The notes below the pieces were generated by a model. It was not told the origin of the DNA. It ran no database searches and saw nothing but the letters and a program-made list of their open reading frames with translations. Below, in pieces: positions 54,705-64,000 of a stretch of 64,000 nt of DNA. The translations under genes were made by a program, and so were the position numbers. The stretch is from Thalassobacillus sp. CUG 92003 (GTDB lineage Bacteria; Bacillota; Bacilli; Bacillales; Halobacillaceae), in contig NZ_JABLSJ010000004.1 in assembly GCF_013618635.1 (NCBI RefSeq), positions 248,001-312,000 of the forward strand. The letters run 5' to 3'. The stretch's first letter is position 1. Every line of letters begins with the position of its first letter.

Positions 54705-56777
54705 CTACTGGGTATCTTCTTTGTACTCACAATTCGTGCATTGAATTTGCACACCTTTTTTAGACTTTTTCTCAACAAGCAAGGATTCACATTTCGGACA
54801 TGGTCGACTGACAGGTTTATCCCATGAAATGAAGTCACATTCGGGATAGCGATCACAGCCATAGAACGTTCGCTTTTTCTTGCTCTTTCGTTCCACCACG
54901 TCGCCTTCCTTGCACTTAGGGCAAGTAACTCCAATCTTTTTCAGAATAGGTTTCGTATTGCGGCAGTCAGGAAAGTTGGAACAAGCTAAAAACTTGCCAT
55001 AACGCCCCATCTTATAAACCATTTCATGACCGCATTCCTCACACTGGATACCTGCTGGTTCATCTTTTATTTCGATTTCTTCCATTTCTTTTTCTGCTTT
55101 TTCGAGATGGGGTTCAAATTCCTTATAGAATTCATCGAGAATATTAACCCAATCCATCTTCCCTTCTTCTACTGAGTCAAGCTCCTCTTCCATTTTTGCT
55201 GTGAAATCGACATTCAGTATATCGGGGAAGTATTGCCTTAATTGGTCAAGGACAATGCTGCCGAGTTCAGTCGGTACAAACCGTTTATTATCAAGTGTGA
55301 CGTAACCACGCCGTTGAATGGTGTCAAGCGTAGGCGCATACGTCGATGGACGGCCGATCCCCAATTCCTCCAACGTCCGTACAAGACGTGCCTCGGTGTA
55401 GCGCGGAGGCGGTTGAGTAAAGTGTTGGTTGGGATTGATCTCTTCCGCTTTGACGGTCATTCCTTCTTCTAACTCGGGAAGCATTTTATCTTTTTCGTTC
55501 TTTTTATCATCACTGCCTTCAACATACACTTTCATAAACCCTTTGAACTTAACTTTCGAACCTGTCGCTCGAAATTCAACATTCTCATTCGTTAAATGAA
55601 CGGTCATGGTATCAAGAACAGCCGGCGCCATTTGACTGGCTAAAAACCGCTCCCAAATCAGCTTGTAAAGGCGGTACTGATCACGGCTCAGAACACTTTT
55701 CAATGATTTAGGATCACGCATGGCGGATGTTGGACGGATCGCTTCGTGAGCGTCTTGAGCTCCTTGTTGCTTGCCGCCTTTCTTTTGCCCGCCTAGAAAC
55801 GTTTCACCGTAATTTTCAACGATGTAATCTTTTGCTTCGTTCGCCGCTGTATTCGAAATACGCGTCGAATCGGTACGCATATACGTAATCAAACCCGTCG
55901 TACCTTGTTTGCCGCCTAAATCAATACCTTCATATAATTGTTGGGCAGTCATCATGATCTTCCTGGCCCGGAAATTTAATTTACGGGCTGCTTCTTGTTG
56001 AAGGGAAGAGGTGGTAAACGGAGCCGATGGATTTCTGCGACGTTCCCGTTTGTTCACTTTATCAACCGCAAATTGCTTCCCTTTCATTTTTTTGAGGACG
56101 TCATCTACATCCTCCCTCGTTTTCAACTCTTTCTTTTTTCCATCAATGCCATAGAAAGAGCCCTCAAACGCTTCTTTATCCTTTAGGAAGTCCGCATCAA
56201 TCGACCAGTATTCTTGTGGTTCAAAGTTATTGATTTCATTTTCCCGGTCAATGATGATTTTGACTGCAACTGATTGTACACGACCAGCACTCAACCCTTT
56301 TTTAACTTTCTTCCATAGTATCGGGCTAATATTATAACCAACGAGACGGTCTAATATCCGACGTGCCTGCTGGGCATTCACGAGGTTACCATCGATGGTT
56401 CTCGGATGCTTAAACGATTCTTTGATTGCATCTTTGGTAATTTCATTGAATACAACCCGGCAATTTGAATCTTCATCAATATCGAGACTGTGGGCAAGGT
56501 GCCATGCTATCGCTTCACCTTCTCTGTCAGGGTCAGCTGCTAGAAAAACTTTTTTTGCTTTCTTTGCTGCAGACTTTAATTCCTTCAAAACAGGCCCTTT
56601 GCCTCTTATCGTAATGTATTTCGGTTCGAATCCTTTTTCAACATCAACACCCATTTGGCTTTTTGGTAAGTCACGGATATGACCGACCGATGCTTTGACT
56701 TTATACTTTTTTCCTAAATAGCGTTCTATTGTTTTTGCTTTTGCAGGTGATTCAACAATAACAAGGTAATCTGCCAT
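54705..56777 (-). CDS. topA: DNA topoisomerase I
   Basis: 690 residues from the ATG at 56777 (SD GGGAGGAG), the B. subtilis length; a longer frame begins at 56792 inside the SD region. Toprim domain: [20 protein letters not shown] at the N-terminus and [16 protein letters not shown] near 88. The catalytic Tyr (~298) lies in [13 protein letters not shown]. Three C-terminal four-cysteine zinc ribbons ([24 protein letters not shown]) bind single-stranded DNA. It relaxes negative supercoils. It has its own promoter and is followed by a hairpin rather than trmFO. Confidence 0.98.
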   Translation of the reverse strand: MADYLVIVESPAKAKTIERYLGKKYKVKASVGHIRDLPKSQMGVDVEKGFEPKYITIRGKGPVLKELKSAAKKAKKVFLAADPDREGEAIAWHLAHSLDIDEDSNCRVVFNEITKDAIKESFKHPRTIDGNLVNAQQARRILDRLVGYNISPILWKKVKKGLSAGRVQSVAVKIIIDRENEINNFEPQEYWSIDADFLKDKEAFEGSFYGIDGKKKELKTREDVDDVLKKMKGKQFAVDKVNKRERRRNPSAPFTTSSLQQEAARKLNFRARKIMMTAQQLYEGIDLGGKQGTTGLITYMRTDSTRISNTAANEAKDYIVENYGETFLGGQKKGGKQQGAQDAHEAIRPTSAMRDPKSLKSVLSRDQYRLYKLIWERFLASQMAPAVLDTMTVHLTNENVEFRATGSKVKFKGFMKVYVEGSDDKKNEKDKMLPELEEGMTVKAEEINPNQHFTQPPPRYTEARLVRTLEELGIGRPSTYAPTLDTIQRRGYVTLDNKRFVPTELGSIVLDQLRQYFPDILNVDFTAKMEEELDSVEEGKMDWVNILDEFYKEFEPHLEKAEKEMEEIEIKDEPAGIQCEECGHEMVYKMGRYGKFLACSNFPDCRNTKPILKKIGVTCPKCKEGDVVERKSKKKRTFYGCDRYPECDFISWDKPVSRPCPKCESLLVEKKSKKGVQIQCTNCEYKEDTQ

Positions 56778-56838
56778 GTGTTCTCCTCCCATAGAGGTGT
56801 TTTAATCTGCATGCGTATCGGATAGATAAATCTTCCCT

Positions 56839-56868
56839 ATTATTAAATAGATGTAATCGGTTTGTCAA
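56839..56868 (-). promoter_or_regulatory. SigA-type promoter for topA
   Basis: On the minus strand a perfect -35 TTGACA (56868-56863), an 18-base spacer, and -10 AATAAT (56844-56839, five of six). The predicted start is about 55 bases before the topA ATG. Confidence 0.75.
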
Positions 56869-56924
56869 ACCACAACTTATATCCATGCCATTTACAAGAA
56901 ACCGTTTTCCGGTCTTAACGCTTA

Positions 56925-57809
56925 TCAACATCGGTTATAAACGGGCCAACTTTCTATAATATCATCAGCCGTACATACGAGTTTCGCGCCATCCTGAATC
57001 AATTTATGACAGCCTTCACTAGTGGGATGCTGCAGAGAACCGGGCATGGCAAACACTTCTCTTCCCTGTTCCAAAGCTTGAGACACAGTAATCAATGATC
57101 CACTCTTCACCTTAGCTTCCACCACTAATGTAGCCTGCGTAAGACCTGAAATAATACGATTTCGTTCAGGAAATTGATACTTTCGGGGTGGTTGATCGGG
57201 TACGTATTCTGAGATGACTAAATGCTGGTCCGCCAAGCATTGATACAAAGGTATGTCATTTTTAGGATAAATATACTGAAAACCAGATCCTAAGACTGCA
57301 ATTGTTTTTCCATGATAGCTTATTGCTAGACGATGTGCAAATTGATCGATGCCAGCAGCCATACCGCTAATCAGCGTGACGCGCTTTGAGATAAGTGGAG
57401 CTAACACGTTTTCCATATTTGCGAAAGCTTCTCGTGACGGGGTTCGCGTTCCTACGACACTTAAGGAAAAGAGTGGATCAAGCAGGGTAAGATCACCGTT
57501 CATATAAAGTACGAGCGGAGGATCAGGAATGTGTCTTAATAAAGTGGGGTAATGTTGATCAAACCACGTTACGCAGTGATATTTTTCCGCAAAAGCTTCT
57601 AATTTATTTAAGAGACGGGGATTGTGTAACTGGGAAAGCAATTGAACAGCTTCATTAAAGGAGACTTTCAGTAGAGTGGATAACGCTTGAGGAGTGAAAG
57701 AATGCAGGGAGTCTAAGGTGGGGTTGGCTCGAATTAATGCCTTGATGCGCCGGCGGGTAAACCCCGGAGAAGCATGAAGCAGCATCAAATTCCATTTGGT
57801 TTGATTCAT
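56925..57809 (-). CDS. dprA: DNA processing protein DprA (Smf)
   Basis: 294 residues. DprA protects incoming single-stranded DNA and loads RecA during transformation. The Rossmann-like core has LSVVGTRTPSREAFANME near residue 113, LISGMAAGIDQFAHRLA near 143, IAVLGSGFQYIYPKND near 168, and EAKVKSGSLITVSQALEQGR (near 233). The N-terminal SAM-like domain is present; no C-terminal winged helix is seen. It lies between sucD, behind a terminator, and topA. Confidence 0.95.
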   Translation of the reverse strand: MNQTKWNLMLLHASPGFTRRRIKALIRANPTLDSLHSFTPQALSTLLKVSFNEAVQLLSQLHNPRLLNKLEAFAEKYHCVTWFDQHYPTLLRHIPDPPLVLYMNGDLTLLDPLFSLSVVGTRTPSREAFANMENVLAPLISKRVTLISGMAAGIDQFAHRLAISYHGKTIAVLGSGFQYIYPKNDIPLYQCLADQHLVISEYVPDQPPRKYQFPERNRIISGLTQATLVVEAKVKSGSLITVSQALEQGREVFAMPGSLQHPTSEGCHKLIQDGAKLVCTADDIIESWPVYNRC

Positions 57810-57836
57810 TGGGACACTTCCTTATTCATATAAATT

Positions 57837-57863
57837 GGCCGTTCTCTGTTCAAGAGAACGGCC
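57837..57863 (-). terminator. Terminator after sucD
   Basis: Perfect 11-bp inverted repeat (57837-57847 and 57853-57863, core GGCCGTTCTCT) with a 5-base loop, starting 12 bases after the sucD stop on the minus strand. The T run is short (AATTTATATG follows), but the position between sucD and dprA fits a terminator. Confidence 0.65.
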
Positions 57864-57874
57864 TGAGTAAAACC

Positions 57875-58777
57875 TTAGTGGGTTTTACATTTTTCATAAA
57901 GATTATTGTCTTTTAAAACATTGATCAATGTTTCTCCCATGACAGATGGCGTTTCAGCTACTTCTATACCAGATTCGTTCATGACCCGAATTTTTTCATC
58001 AGCCGTACCTTTACCTCCGGAGATAATAGCACCGGCATGGCCCATTCGTTTCCCTGGAGGGGCTGTGCGTCCACCGATGAAGCCGACAACGGGTTTGTTC
58101 ATATGAGCTTTTACCCATTGGGCAGCCTCTTCTTCTGCAGTACCGCCTATCTCACCAATCATAATTACAGCTTCTGTATCATCGTCTTCGTTGAAGGCCT
58201 TCAAGGCATCGATAAAATCCGTGCCATTGACAGGGTCCCCGCCAATTCCAACAGCTGTGGATTGACCGATACCAGATTCAGATAGCTGATGGACAGCCTC
58301 ATACGTTAATGTACCTGAACGGGATATGACACCAACATGTCCTTTTTTATGGATATATCCCGGCATGATACCGATTTTACACTCATCCGGTGTAATGACG
58401 CCCGGACAGTTCGGTCCAACGAGCCGTGTTTTTTTATCCTCCATATAACGCTTGACTTTCACCATATCCAATACTGGAATGTGCTCCGTAATACAAATGG
58501 CCAGATCCAGTTCTGAATCGGTAGCCTCCATAATAGCATCTGCTGCAAATGGAGCCGGCACATAAATAACGGAAGCATTGGCACCTGTCTGTTCTACAGC
58601 CTCAGCGACCGTATTAAACACAGGGATGCCTTCTACTTCTGTACCGCCCTTGCCAGGGGTGACACCGCCAACAATTTGTGTACCATATTCAATCATCTGT
58701 TTTGAATGGAATAAGGCTGTCGAGCCTGTGATCCCCTGTACTATGACTTTTGTATCTTTATCAATATATACACTCAT
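57875..58777 (-). CDS. sucD: Succinyl-CoA synthetase alpha subunit
   Basis: 300 residues. CoA-binding Rossmann domain with [20 protein letters not shown] near residue 12, and the ligase domain with [19 protein letters not shown] near 117. The phosphorylated active-site His sits in [15 protein letters not shown] near 245. It forms the alpha2beta2 or alpha-beta enzyme with SucC, converting succinyl-CoA to succinate with ATP/GTP formation in the TCA cycle. It follows sucC by 19 bases. Confidence 0.97.
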   Translation of the reverse strand: MSVYIDKDTKVIVQGITGSTALFHSKQMIEYGTQIVGGVTPGKGGTEVEGIPVFNTVAEAVEQTGANASVIYVPAPFAADAIMEATDSELDLAICITEHIPVLDMVKVKRYMEDKKTRLVGPNCPGVITPDECKIGIMPGYIHKKGHVGVISRSGTLTYEAVHQLSESGIGQSTAVGIGGDPVNGTDFIDALKAFNEDDDTEAVIMIGEIGGTAEEEAAQWVKAHMNKPVVGFIGGRTAPPGKRMGHAGAIISGGKGTADEKIRVMNESGIEVAETPSVMGETLINVLKDNNLYEKCKTH

Positions 58778-58796
58778 CTGTTTTTCCCCGCCTTTC

Positions 58797-59957
58797 TTAC
58801 TTTACAAAGTCTACGATTTTTTGTGCGCCATCTGCCATTGAGTCTGCAGAGGTGATGTTCAAGCCAGATTCATCTAGAATCTTTTTGCCATCAGCAACAT
58901 TGGTGCCTTCAAGTCGAACGACTAAAGGAAGCGTCAATCCGATTTGCTTGGTCGCCTCAACGACCCCTTCTGCGATGACGTCACATTTCATAATACCACC
59001 AAAGATATTAACAAAAATGCCTTTAACACTTTCATCCGACAGAATTATTTTAAAGGCTTCCGTCACTTTCTCTGTGGTAGCACCGCCACCTACGTCAAGG
59101 AAGTTAGCCGGTTCGCCGCCATAATATTTGATCGTATCCATTGTAGCCATGGCTAAGCCGGCACCGTTGACCATACACCCGATGTTTCCATCAAGTGCAA
59201 TATAGCTTAAGTCATATTTCGAAGCTTCGACTTCTTTAGGATCTTCTTCATCCAGATCGCGGAGTTCAGCTACATCTTTTTGGCGGAACAAAGCATTATC
59301 ATCAAAATTTAACTTGGAATCAAGCGCGAGCACTTGATTATCTCCCGTGGTAACCAATGGGTTTATTTCAGCAATCGAGCAGTCTTTCTTCACGAAGACA
59401 TCGTACAATCCAAGCATAAATTTAACTGCTTTGGAAAGGGACTCTTTCGGGATATTAATGTTGAATGCCAGGCGTCTCGCTTGGAAAGGAGTCAGACCAG
59501 TCACGGGGTCGATCACTTCTTTGAAAATCTTTTCCGGTGACTTTTCCGCCACTTCTTCGATTTCAGTGCCTCCTTCTTCGGAAGCCATCATCGTTACACG
59601 GCTCGTAGCGCGGTCCATGACGAGACCGATGTAATATTCGCTTTGAATATCACAGCCTTCCTCGATCAGTAAGCGCTTTACTTCCTTTCCTTCCGACCCT
59701 GTCTGATGCGTCACCAGGGTACTTCCAAGCAGCTCACTTGCGTATGTACGCACATCGTCAAGATTTTTGGCAATTTTAACCCCACCGGCGTTTCCGCGTC
59801 CGCCTGCATGGATTTGAGCTTTAACGACAATGACATCTGTACCTAATTTTTCAGCTGCTTCTACAGCTTCATCTACGGTATAGGCCACGTGGCCATTCGG
59901 CACAGATACACCGAAATCACGCATTATTTGTTTACCTTGATACTCGTGAATATTCAT
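58797..59957 (-). CDS. sucC: Succinyl-CoA synthetase beta subunit (ADP-forming)
   Basis: 386 residues from the ATG at 59957 (SD GGGAGGATG); six further in-frame codons upstream overlap the SD. ATP-grasp domain: [17 protein letters not shown] at the start, [18 protein letters not shown] near 44, and [12 protein letters not shown] near 197 for metal binding. The C-terminal ligase domain has [19 protein letters not shown] near 260 and [20 protein letters not shown] (near 286). Promoter seen about 35 bases upstream. Confidence 0.97.
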   Translation of the reverse strand: MNIHEYQGKQIMRDFGVSVPNGHVAYTVDEAVEAAEKLGTDVIVVKAQIHAGGRGNAGGVKIAKNLDDVRTYASELLGSTLVTHQTGSEGKEVKRLLIEEGCDIQSEYYIGLVMDRATSRVTMMASEEGGTEIEEVAEKSPEKIFKEVIDPVTGLTPFQARRLAFNINIPKESLSKAVKFMLGLYDVFVKKDCSIAEINPLVTTGDNQVLALDSKLNFDDNALFRQKDVAELRDLDEEDPKEVEASKYDLSYIALDGNIGCMVNGAGLAMATMDTIKYYGGEPANFLDVGGGATTEKVTEAFKIILSDESVKGIFVNIFGGIMKCDVIAEGVVEATKQIGLTLPLVVRLEGTNVADGKKILDESGLNITSADSMADGAQKIVDFVK

Positions 59958-59991
59958 GTTCCATCCTCCCATCATTTTTCACTGCACGTCC

Positions 59992-60021
59992 ATTGTATAA
60001 AAAAAAACAAGCTATTGTCCA
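59992..60021 (-). promoter_or_regulatory. SigA-type promoter for sucCD
   Basis: On the minus strand -35 TGGACA (60021-60016), an 18-base spacer that includes a run of nine T, and -10 TACAAT (59997-59992). Each box matches five of six. The transcript would have a short leader of about 28 bases. Confidence 0.65.
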
Positions 60022-60175
60022 CACAAAGCTCGTGTTATGTCGAAAAACAGGATGAAGAATACAATAACATGATTATGTAAAGTGATTCTTCAATCCGCTC
60101 ACCGACTTTATTAAAGGAGCGTATGGTCATGAAGCCACCATCTTCCCCACTATATAATGCCCGTATGGATCACTT

Positions 60176-60445
60176 TTATTTATGTGCATCCTGATCGGTT
60201 CGGTAAATAAAGGCAAACACCTCGGCTACTACATGATAGAGTTCCTCCGGGATTTGCTCGTTGATATTCAGTTCAGAGAGTAACTCGACTAAGGATGCAT
60301 CCTCTTGGATCGGAACATTATGGTCATTGGCTTTGGAAATGATCCGATCGGCTACATATCCTTCTCCTTTTGCCATTACGTTTGGTGCCGAATGTTTTTC
60401 TTCTTCGTAACCTAGTGCGATAGCTTCTCTTCTTGTCTTTTTCAT
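60176..60445 (-). CDS. ylqH: Stand-alone FlhB C-terminal-like protein (YlqH)
   Basis: 89 residues matching only the cytoplasmic tail of FlhB: EAIALGYEEEKHSAPNVMAK near residue 7 and IPEELYHVVAEVFAFIYRTD near 67. The NPTH cleavage motif is absent and there are no membrane helices; it aligns with the part of FlhB after the cleavage site. Its ATG overlaps the stop of the FliK-like gene upstream, a pairing that mirrors the FliK-FlhB interaction. Function in Bacillus unknown. Confidence 0.85.
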   Translation of the reverse strand: MKKTRREAIALGYEEEKHSAPNVMAKGEGYVADRIISKANDHNVPIQEDASLVELLSELNINEQIPEELYHVVAEVFAFIYRTDQDAHK

Positions 60446-62370
60446 ATTCTGAAATCCACCCCTTGAACGTGCTCCGCTGCGGCAATAGATGAACGTCCTG
60501 CCGGTGTATGCCGGCTCGCTTCATTAAAATCTTTCCATTTGACCGATCCCAATGTATAACCGATCCGGTCTAAACCGTCCTGTAATGCCTGCTGATGTGC
60601 CTCTAGCAGACCACTCAATTCTGTATTGGCATTGAATACAGTCAAGTGAACACGGCGATTGTGTACATTCATATCGATCACGGTCTCTTGTAAGGCATTT
60701 AACTGTAAATAAAATAGAATGTGGCAGAAATCCGGATCAATTTCACCATGTTCATTTTTGCCACCCTCTATATCGACAAAAATATCCTGATTAGCATCCA
60801 TTAAATCTCCCGGAAACTGCAAGGAGAGATGAAGGGAATGGCTTGATTCTTGACTTGCTGTCATTTGTAACCCATTCAGCAGGTGAATCAATTGCTGGAC
60901 TCTTTCTGGTCGCACTGCAGAATCGCTCTCCTGCATGAATTGCAAGAGCAATGATTTCATAGAAGACTCAATCTTAGGGCTTTGGTCATGCTTAATGTGC
61001 TGTCTTAACTGAAACTCATCATCGAGCCCTGTTAACTCCAGCATAGCTTTCATTCTCACATACACCATCTCTTTATGGCTGCCTGCTTCTGAACCAAGTT
61101 TGCTTAACCAATCAATCAACTGTTTGTGTTGGTCACCCGATAACTGTTTAGTCAATACCGACTGCAACTGCTGAACCAAACGCTGCACATCCTGCGTCTG
61201 TAAAGAATTTAGTGGTTGATGATTGACCATCTCCGGTAACGTGGTGAGAATACTTAGGCTATCAACCCCTGGATTGGCACCTAGTTTATTAATCACGTGG
61301 TGATTGCTTAAAAAAGTTAAATTGGTCAGCATCTTTTGAGACATGGCAGCATGGGATGTCTGCTTAGCTAATCGGCTTAATTGTTGTGTGAATTGGCGCA
61401 ATACGTCCATTTCGTCTTGCGTTATAGGTAACTGTTGTGTCATTAATGATTGCAGTGCGCTCTCCGCATTCTGGCCGTGCAATAGAATTGGAGATGCCTT
61501 AAAGGACTGGGCTTGGTGACCATTCATATACTGAAGAACATCAGCTTTTGCCATGTGTTCAGTATGCCGATTCACCCCCTGTTGATTGGTCCATTTCAAC
61601 ATAGTGCGTTGGAAGTCCGCGAAACGTAGCTGTTCGTCGACAAGACCAGCAGCTTTCAACACATGAAAACTGGATGGTTTGCCTGCTGCTGTGTCACTGA
61701 CGACCTGAGCTAGCACATTTTCGGTAAAAGCTCCAGAACGGCTCCCCCCCGTCAACGAATGAAGACGGTTAAGAAGCAACGTATTGGGTTTTCTGGAAGA
61801 AGAATCCATCCCATCCAAATCATGACTCAATTGACTGATCAAGGTGCTTAGTTGAGTCGTCTGTTTGGCCTGGACAGCTTGATAGGTAGCGTTATTGATG
61901 GGCCATTGATTTTTCATCATATGTACAATCATCTTAATAGCCTGTTGGGGTGACGGCGAGCCTTGTAAGATTCGCAATGCTGCACTCAGATTGTTTTTTT
62001 GGAACGATATCGATTGAGCGCGCAGCTGACGCAATAGCTGAAGATTTTCAGTGGTCGCTTTTTCTCCCATTTGAGTAAGAAGACGCGCTAAACCGTCCGC
62101 ATCCTGAGTTAATGCTTGTTGAGATACTACTTTTAAATGGAGGGATTGAGCGGTCGATTGCACCTGGAAAAAATAAGAATTCCCACTGTTTAACGGGGTT
62201 TCTAATACAGCCTTTATTTCATTTCCAGCTATAGTGACTACCGCCTGGTTGTTCGGCAAAAGTTTCTGAACTTTACCAGAAACAAGTTGACCAGGCTTCA
62301 GTTTAGTAACCCCTTTTGTATCGATAGCATGATGAAGGGATTTGAATAATCCAGCTGCAGACGCTTGCAC
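60442..62370 (-). CDS. ylqG: FliK-like hook-length-control domain protein (YlqG)
   Basis: 642 residues, Gln/Leu/Ser-rich, no signal peptide or membrane helix. It begins with a beta-barrel-like segment (GQLVSGKVQKLLPNNQAVVT near 22), followed by a long helical region. The C-terminal region (residues ~525-620: ELSGLLEAHQQALQDGLDRI) resembles the Flg_hook domain of FliK. The start is GTG with SD GGAGGTGAG. It pairs with ylqH and sits outside the fla/che operon, as in B. subtilis. Role unknown; possibly secreted or export-related. Confidence 0.8.
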   Translation of the reverse strand: MQASAAGLFKSLHHAIDTKGVTKLKPGQLVSGKVQKLLPNNQAVVTIAGNEIKAVLETPLNSGNSYFFQVQSTAQSLHLKVVSQQALTQDADGLARLLTQMGEKATTENLQLLRQLRAQSISFQKNNLSAALRILQGSPSPQQAIKMIVHMMKNQWPINNATYQAVQAKQTTQLSTLISQLSHDLDGMDSSSRKPNTLLLNRLHSLTGGSRSGAFTENVLAQVVSDTAAGKPSSFHVLKAAGLVDEQLRFADFQRTMLKWTNQQGVNRHTEHMAKADVLQYMNGHQAQSFKASPILLHGQNAESALQSLMTQQLPITQDEMDVLRQFTQQLSRLAKQTSHAAMSQKMLTNLTFLSNHHVINKLGANPGVDSLSILTTLPEMVNHQPLNSLQTQDVQRLVQQLQSVLTKQLSGDQHKQLIDWLSKLGSEAGSHKEMVYVRMKAMLELTGLDDEFQLRQHIKHDQSPKIESSMKSLLLQFMQESDSAVRPERVQQLIHLLNGLQMTASQESSHSLHLSLQFPGDLMDANQDIFVDIEGGKNEHGEIDPDFCHILFYLQLNALQETVIDMNVHNRRVHLTVFNANTELSGLLEAHQQALQDGLDRIGYTLGSVKWKDFNEASRHTPAGRSSIAAAEHVQGVDFRI

Positions 62371-62385
62371 ATTCTCACCTCCAAA

Positions 62386-63159
62386 TTAACCGAGCAGGAG
62401 GGCCACCGGTGAAAAACTTTTGCGATGATAAGGTGAAGCTCCTTGCTTTTGCAGAGCTTCCAAGTGTTTTTTCGTTCCATATCCTTGATTCGTGTGAAAA
62501 TGATAGCCAGGGAATTCCTTATCAGCTTCGTTCATTATACGATCCCGCGTTACTTTTGCAAGGACGCTCGCAGCCGCGATTGACACACTTCTTTGATCCC
62601 CTTTAACCAGGCAATGTTGTTCACAGGCCGCCTCAGGTAAATGCATGGCATCCACTAACAGACAATCAGGCGCGCTCCCCATATTTTCGATAGCTTCATT
62701 CATCGCCCGTTTTGTCGCCTCATAAATATTAATGCGATCTATGGTCCTATTATCGACAATTCCGATGCCAAACGCTTCAGCATGCTGTGTAATCTCTTCA
62801 AAATAAAATTCCCTTGCTGCGAGCGATAGTTGTTTAGAATCATAAAGACCCGCCAAGTAATAGTCGGAAGGCAGTATCACGCTTGCAGCCACTACAGGGC
62901 CAGCCAACGGCCCCCGTCCTGCCTCATCAATCCCTGCTACACGCAGCTTCCCTTCTTCATGCAGACCTTGTTCAAACATCATCATGTCTTGGTAGAGTTG
63001 TTTCAAGTGCTCAGCTTGCTGTTTCCTTTTTTCATGTTGGCGGACAAGCGTTTGGACGCCTTTCCGGTGATCGGTAGTCAATTGTATATATGTAGCTTCA
63101 TCGAACATATCATGTTCTAAGTAATATTTGATTTCACGAATGGACATATCGCCGCTCAT
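62386..63159 (-). CDS. rnhB: Ribonuclease HII
   Basis: 257 residues. Cleaves RNA in RNA-DNA hybrids, including single ribonucleotides in DNA. The catalytic region VAGIDEAGRGPLAGPVVAAS near residue 72 supplies the D-E pair. CLLVDAMHLP near 165 gives another acidic residue, and SVSIAAASVLAKVTRDRIMN (near 188) follows. An N-terminal helical extension of about 70 residues is usual in Bacillus. ATG with SD AAGGAGGCG. It lies between rbgA and ylqG. Confidence 0.97.
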   Translation of the reverse strand: MSGDMSIREIKYYLEHDMFDEATYIQLTTDHRKGVQTLVRQHEKRKQQAEHLKQLYQDMMMFEQGLHEEGKLRVAGIDEAGRGPLAGPVVAASVILPSDYYLAGLYDSKQLSLAAREFYFEEITQHAEAFGIGIVDNRTIDRINIYEATKRAMNEAIENMGSAPDCLLVDAMHLPEAACEQHCLVKGDQRSVSIAAASVLAKVTRDRIMNEADKEFPGYHFHTNQGYGTKKHLEALQKQGASPYHRKSFSPVALLLG

Positions 63160-63279
63160 CTTGTTTCACGCCTCCTTTATATATATCGGATTATTTCCTG
63201 ACTGTTTAAGATGCCTATGAAAAAAGCCTCTCAAATTGCATAAGCTTTCCACAATGAAATAAAATGATTTGGATCAATC

Positions 63280-63338
63280 ATGACGAGGCTCCCAAAAGAG
63301 AAGGATATCGGCGTGCCCCCGCAGGAAAGCGCGTCTTT
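63280..63338. repeat. Internally deleted copy of the palindromic repeat
   Basis: Aligns with the reverse complement of 25481-25608. Shared blocks are ATGACGAG-CTCCC, AGAAGGA, TCGGCG and CCCCCGCAGGAAAGCG. The roughly 45-50 central bases of the longer copy are missing, and the 17-bp terminal arms are not preserved. It lies in the 260-base gap between rnhB and rbgA. Confidence 0.65.
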
Positions 63339-63384
63339 CCCCCGCTGATACCGCACATCCCCATAGTACCACCACTTAACAAAA

Positions 63385-63420
63385 CCAAAAAAGTGCAGAT
63401 CGTGGCGCCGACCTGCACTT
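63385..63420 (-). terminator. Terminator after rbgA
   Basis: 12-bp stem with one G-U pair (63391-63402 and 63409-63420, core AAGTGCAG) followed on the minus strand by TTTTTTGGTTTTG. The stem touches the rbgA stop codon. A classic rho-independent terminator. Confidence 0.88.
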
Positions 63421-64000
63421 CAATAACTTATACTACCTTCTGGCTCTTCAAAGCTGATGCCGCCGAGTTTACCCGTTCGAAGGTCTTGTAAAATGACTTG
63501 GGCCGTTTTTTCAAGATTGACACGGCCACCGCTCTCAAGACAACCGCGTTTTGATCCGATGCTTTCAAACGCCAATTCAATATCGTCAACATCGGCTAGG
63601 CCGTAACGCTGCTTTAGCGCATCGGGATAACGGCTATTTAGCTTATTCAATACATAAGCAGCCACATCCTCAACCGGTACAATTTGCTCTTTGATGGTAC
63701 CTATCGCGGCAAGTCTGTAGCCGACTTCTTCGTCTTCAAACTTGGGCCATAAAATGCCAGGTGTATCCAATAAATCAAATTGATTTTTAACTTTGATCCA
63801 TTGCTGTTTCTTTGTTACACCTGGTTTATCCCCTGTTTCAGCCATATTTCTGTTAGCCAGTCGATTGATTAAAGTGGATTTGCCGACATTGGGGATACCT
63901 AATATGACCGCCCGCGCTGGTCGGGGCCGAACACCTTTCGCTCTTAACTTGTCCAACTTTTCCTGACCGAGATGCCGAGCCGACGCTATGACGTTTTGTA
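63420..64000 (-). CDS. rbgA: Ribosome biogenesis GTPase RbgA (YlqF), 3' part
   Basis: Partial: about 192 C-terminal residues of roughly 280; the frame continues past 64000 and no true start is present in the window. RbgA is a circularly permuted GTPase needed for late 50S assembly. The P-loop GIPNVGKSTLINRLANRNMA and switch LLDTPGILWPKFEDEEVGYR are present; the NKxD (G4) motif precedes them and is outside the window. The C-terminal ANTAR-like helical domain ends in GGISFEEPE. Upstream residues VIASARHLGQEKLDKLRAKG confirm that the frame runs on. Confidence 0.96.
   Translation of the reverse strand, partial: QNVIASARHLGQEKLDKLRAKGVRPRPARAVILGIPNVGKSTLINRLANRNMAETGDKPGVTKKQQWIKVKNQFDLLDTPGILWPKFEDEEVGYRLAAIGTIKEQIVPVEDVAAYVLNKLNSRYPDALKQRYGLADVDDIELAFESIGSKRGCLESGGRVNLEKTAQVILQDLRTGKLGGISFEEPEGSISY

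Noticed and set aside
60050-60175. Terminator between ylqH and sucC
   Set aside because: No convincing stem with a T run was found; sucC has its own promoter but read-through from ylqH cannot be excluded.
1-64000. CRISPR arrays, prophage, transposase genes, toxin-antitoxin or defence systems
   Set aside because: No regularly spaced repeats, integrase modules (xerC is the housekeeping recombinase), transposases or defence-type genes were seen. The window is conserved core chromosome.

Overview
The window is core chromosome of a low-to-mid GC Gram-positive bacterium of the family Bacillaceae. Gene order follows the Bacillus subtilis pnp-to-rbgA segment almost gene for gene. The swr/che/fla content, CodY, HslVU with the FHATT N-terminus, and a Q/N/K-rich IF2 linker all point the same way. 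The acidic proteins and the style of the intergenic palindromic repeats suggest a halotolerant genus close to Virgibacillus, Lentibacillus or Halobacillus; this genus-level guess is inference. All 67 recognised genes lie on the minus strand, so transcription runs from position 64000 towards 1. I see no tRNA, rRNA, CRISPR, prophage, transposase or defence locus.

Reading in the direction of transcription: 64000-60176 holds rbgA (5' end outside the window), rnhB, a FliK-like gene (ylqG) and a stand-alone FlhB-tail gene (ylqH). Next come sucC-sucD, dprA and topA, each with recognisable promoters or terminators. A 658-bp gap follows where trmFO would normally lie, and then xerC-hslV-hslU-codY, closed by a strong terminator. 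50034-22083 is the large flagellar/chemotaxis operon: flgB, flgC, fliE, fliF, fliG, fliH, fliI, fliJ, motE, fliK, flgD, a TIGR02530-type gene, flgE, swrD, fliL, fliM, fliY, cheY, fliO, fliP, fliQ, fliR, flhB, flhA, flhF, flhG, cheB, cheA, cheW, cheC, cheD, an unrecognised membrane protein, sigD and swrB. Its upstream region carries a near-palindromic CodY-type box. The cheA-cheW junction is split by 371 bp containing a 128-bp palindromic repeat. 21921-14613 holds rpsB, tsf, pyrH, frr, uppS, cdsA, dxr and rseP. proS and polC follow, each flanked by hairpins. 8103-1 is the nusA-infB block: rimP, nusA, rnpM, ylxQ, infB, ylxP, rbfA, truB, ribF, rpsO and the 5' part of pnp.

Together these genes cover translation, ribosome maturation and RNA turnover; replication and topology; isoprenoid and phospholipid precursors; succinyl-CoA synthetase; nutrient sensing (CodY); and nearly the whole flagellar basal body, export apparatus, switch and chemotaxis core. 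Many neighbours overlap by 1-17 bases, suggesting translational coupling. Several starts are better placed at internal codons, judged by Shine-Dalgarno (SD) position and family length (frr GTG, ribF TTG, truB GTG, rseP TTG, infB ATG, pyrH ATG, topA ATG). The window is mostly ordinary. The points worth following are the missing trmFO, the shared palindromic repeat family, the CodY-type box before flgB, the unassigned membrane gene between cheD and sigD, the rpsB leader, and the ylqGH pair.
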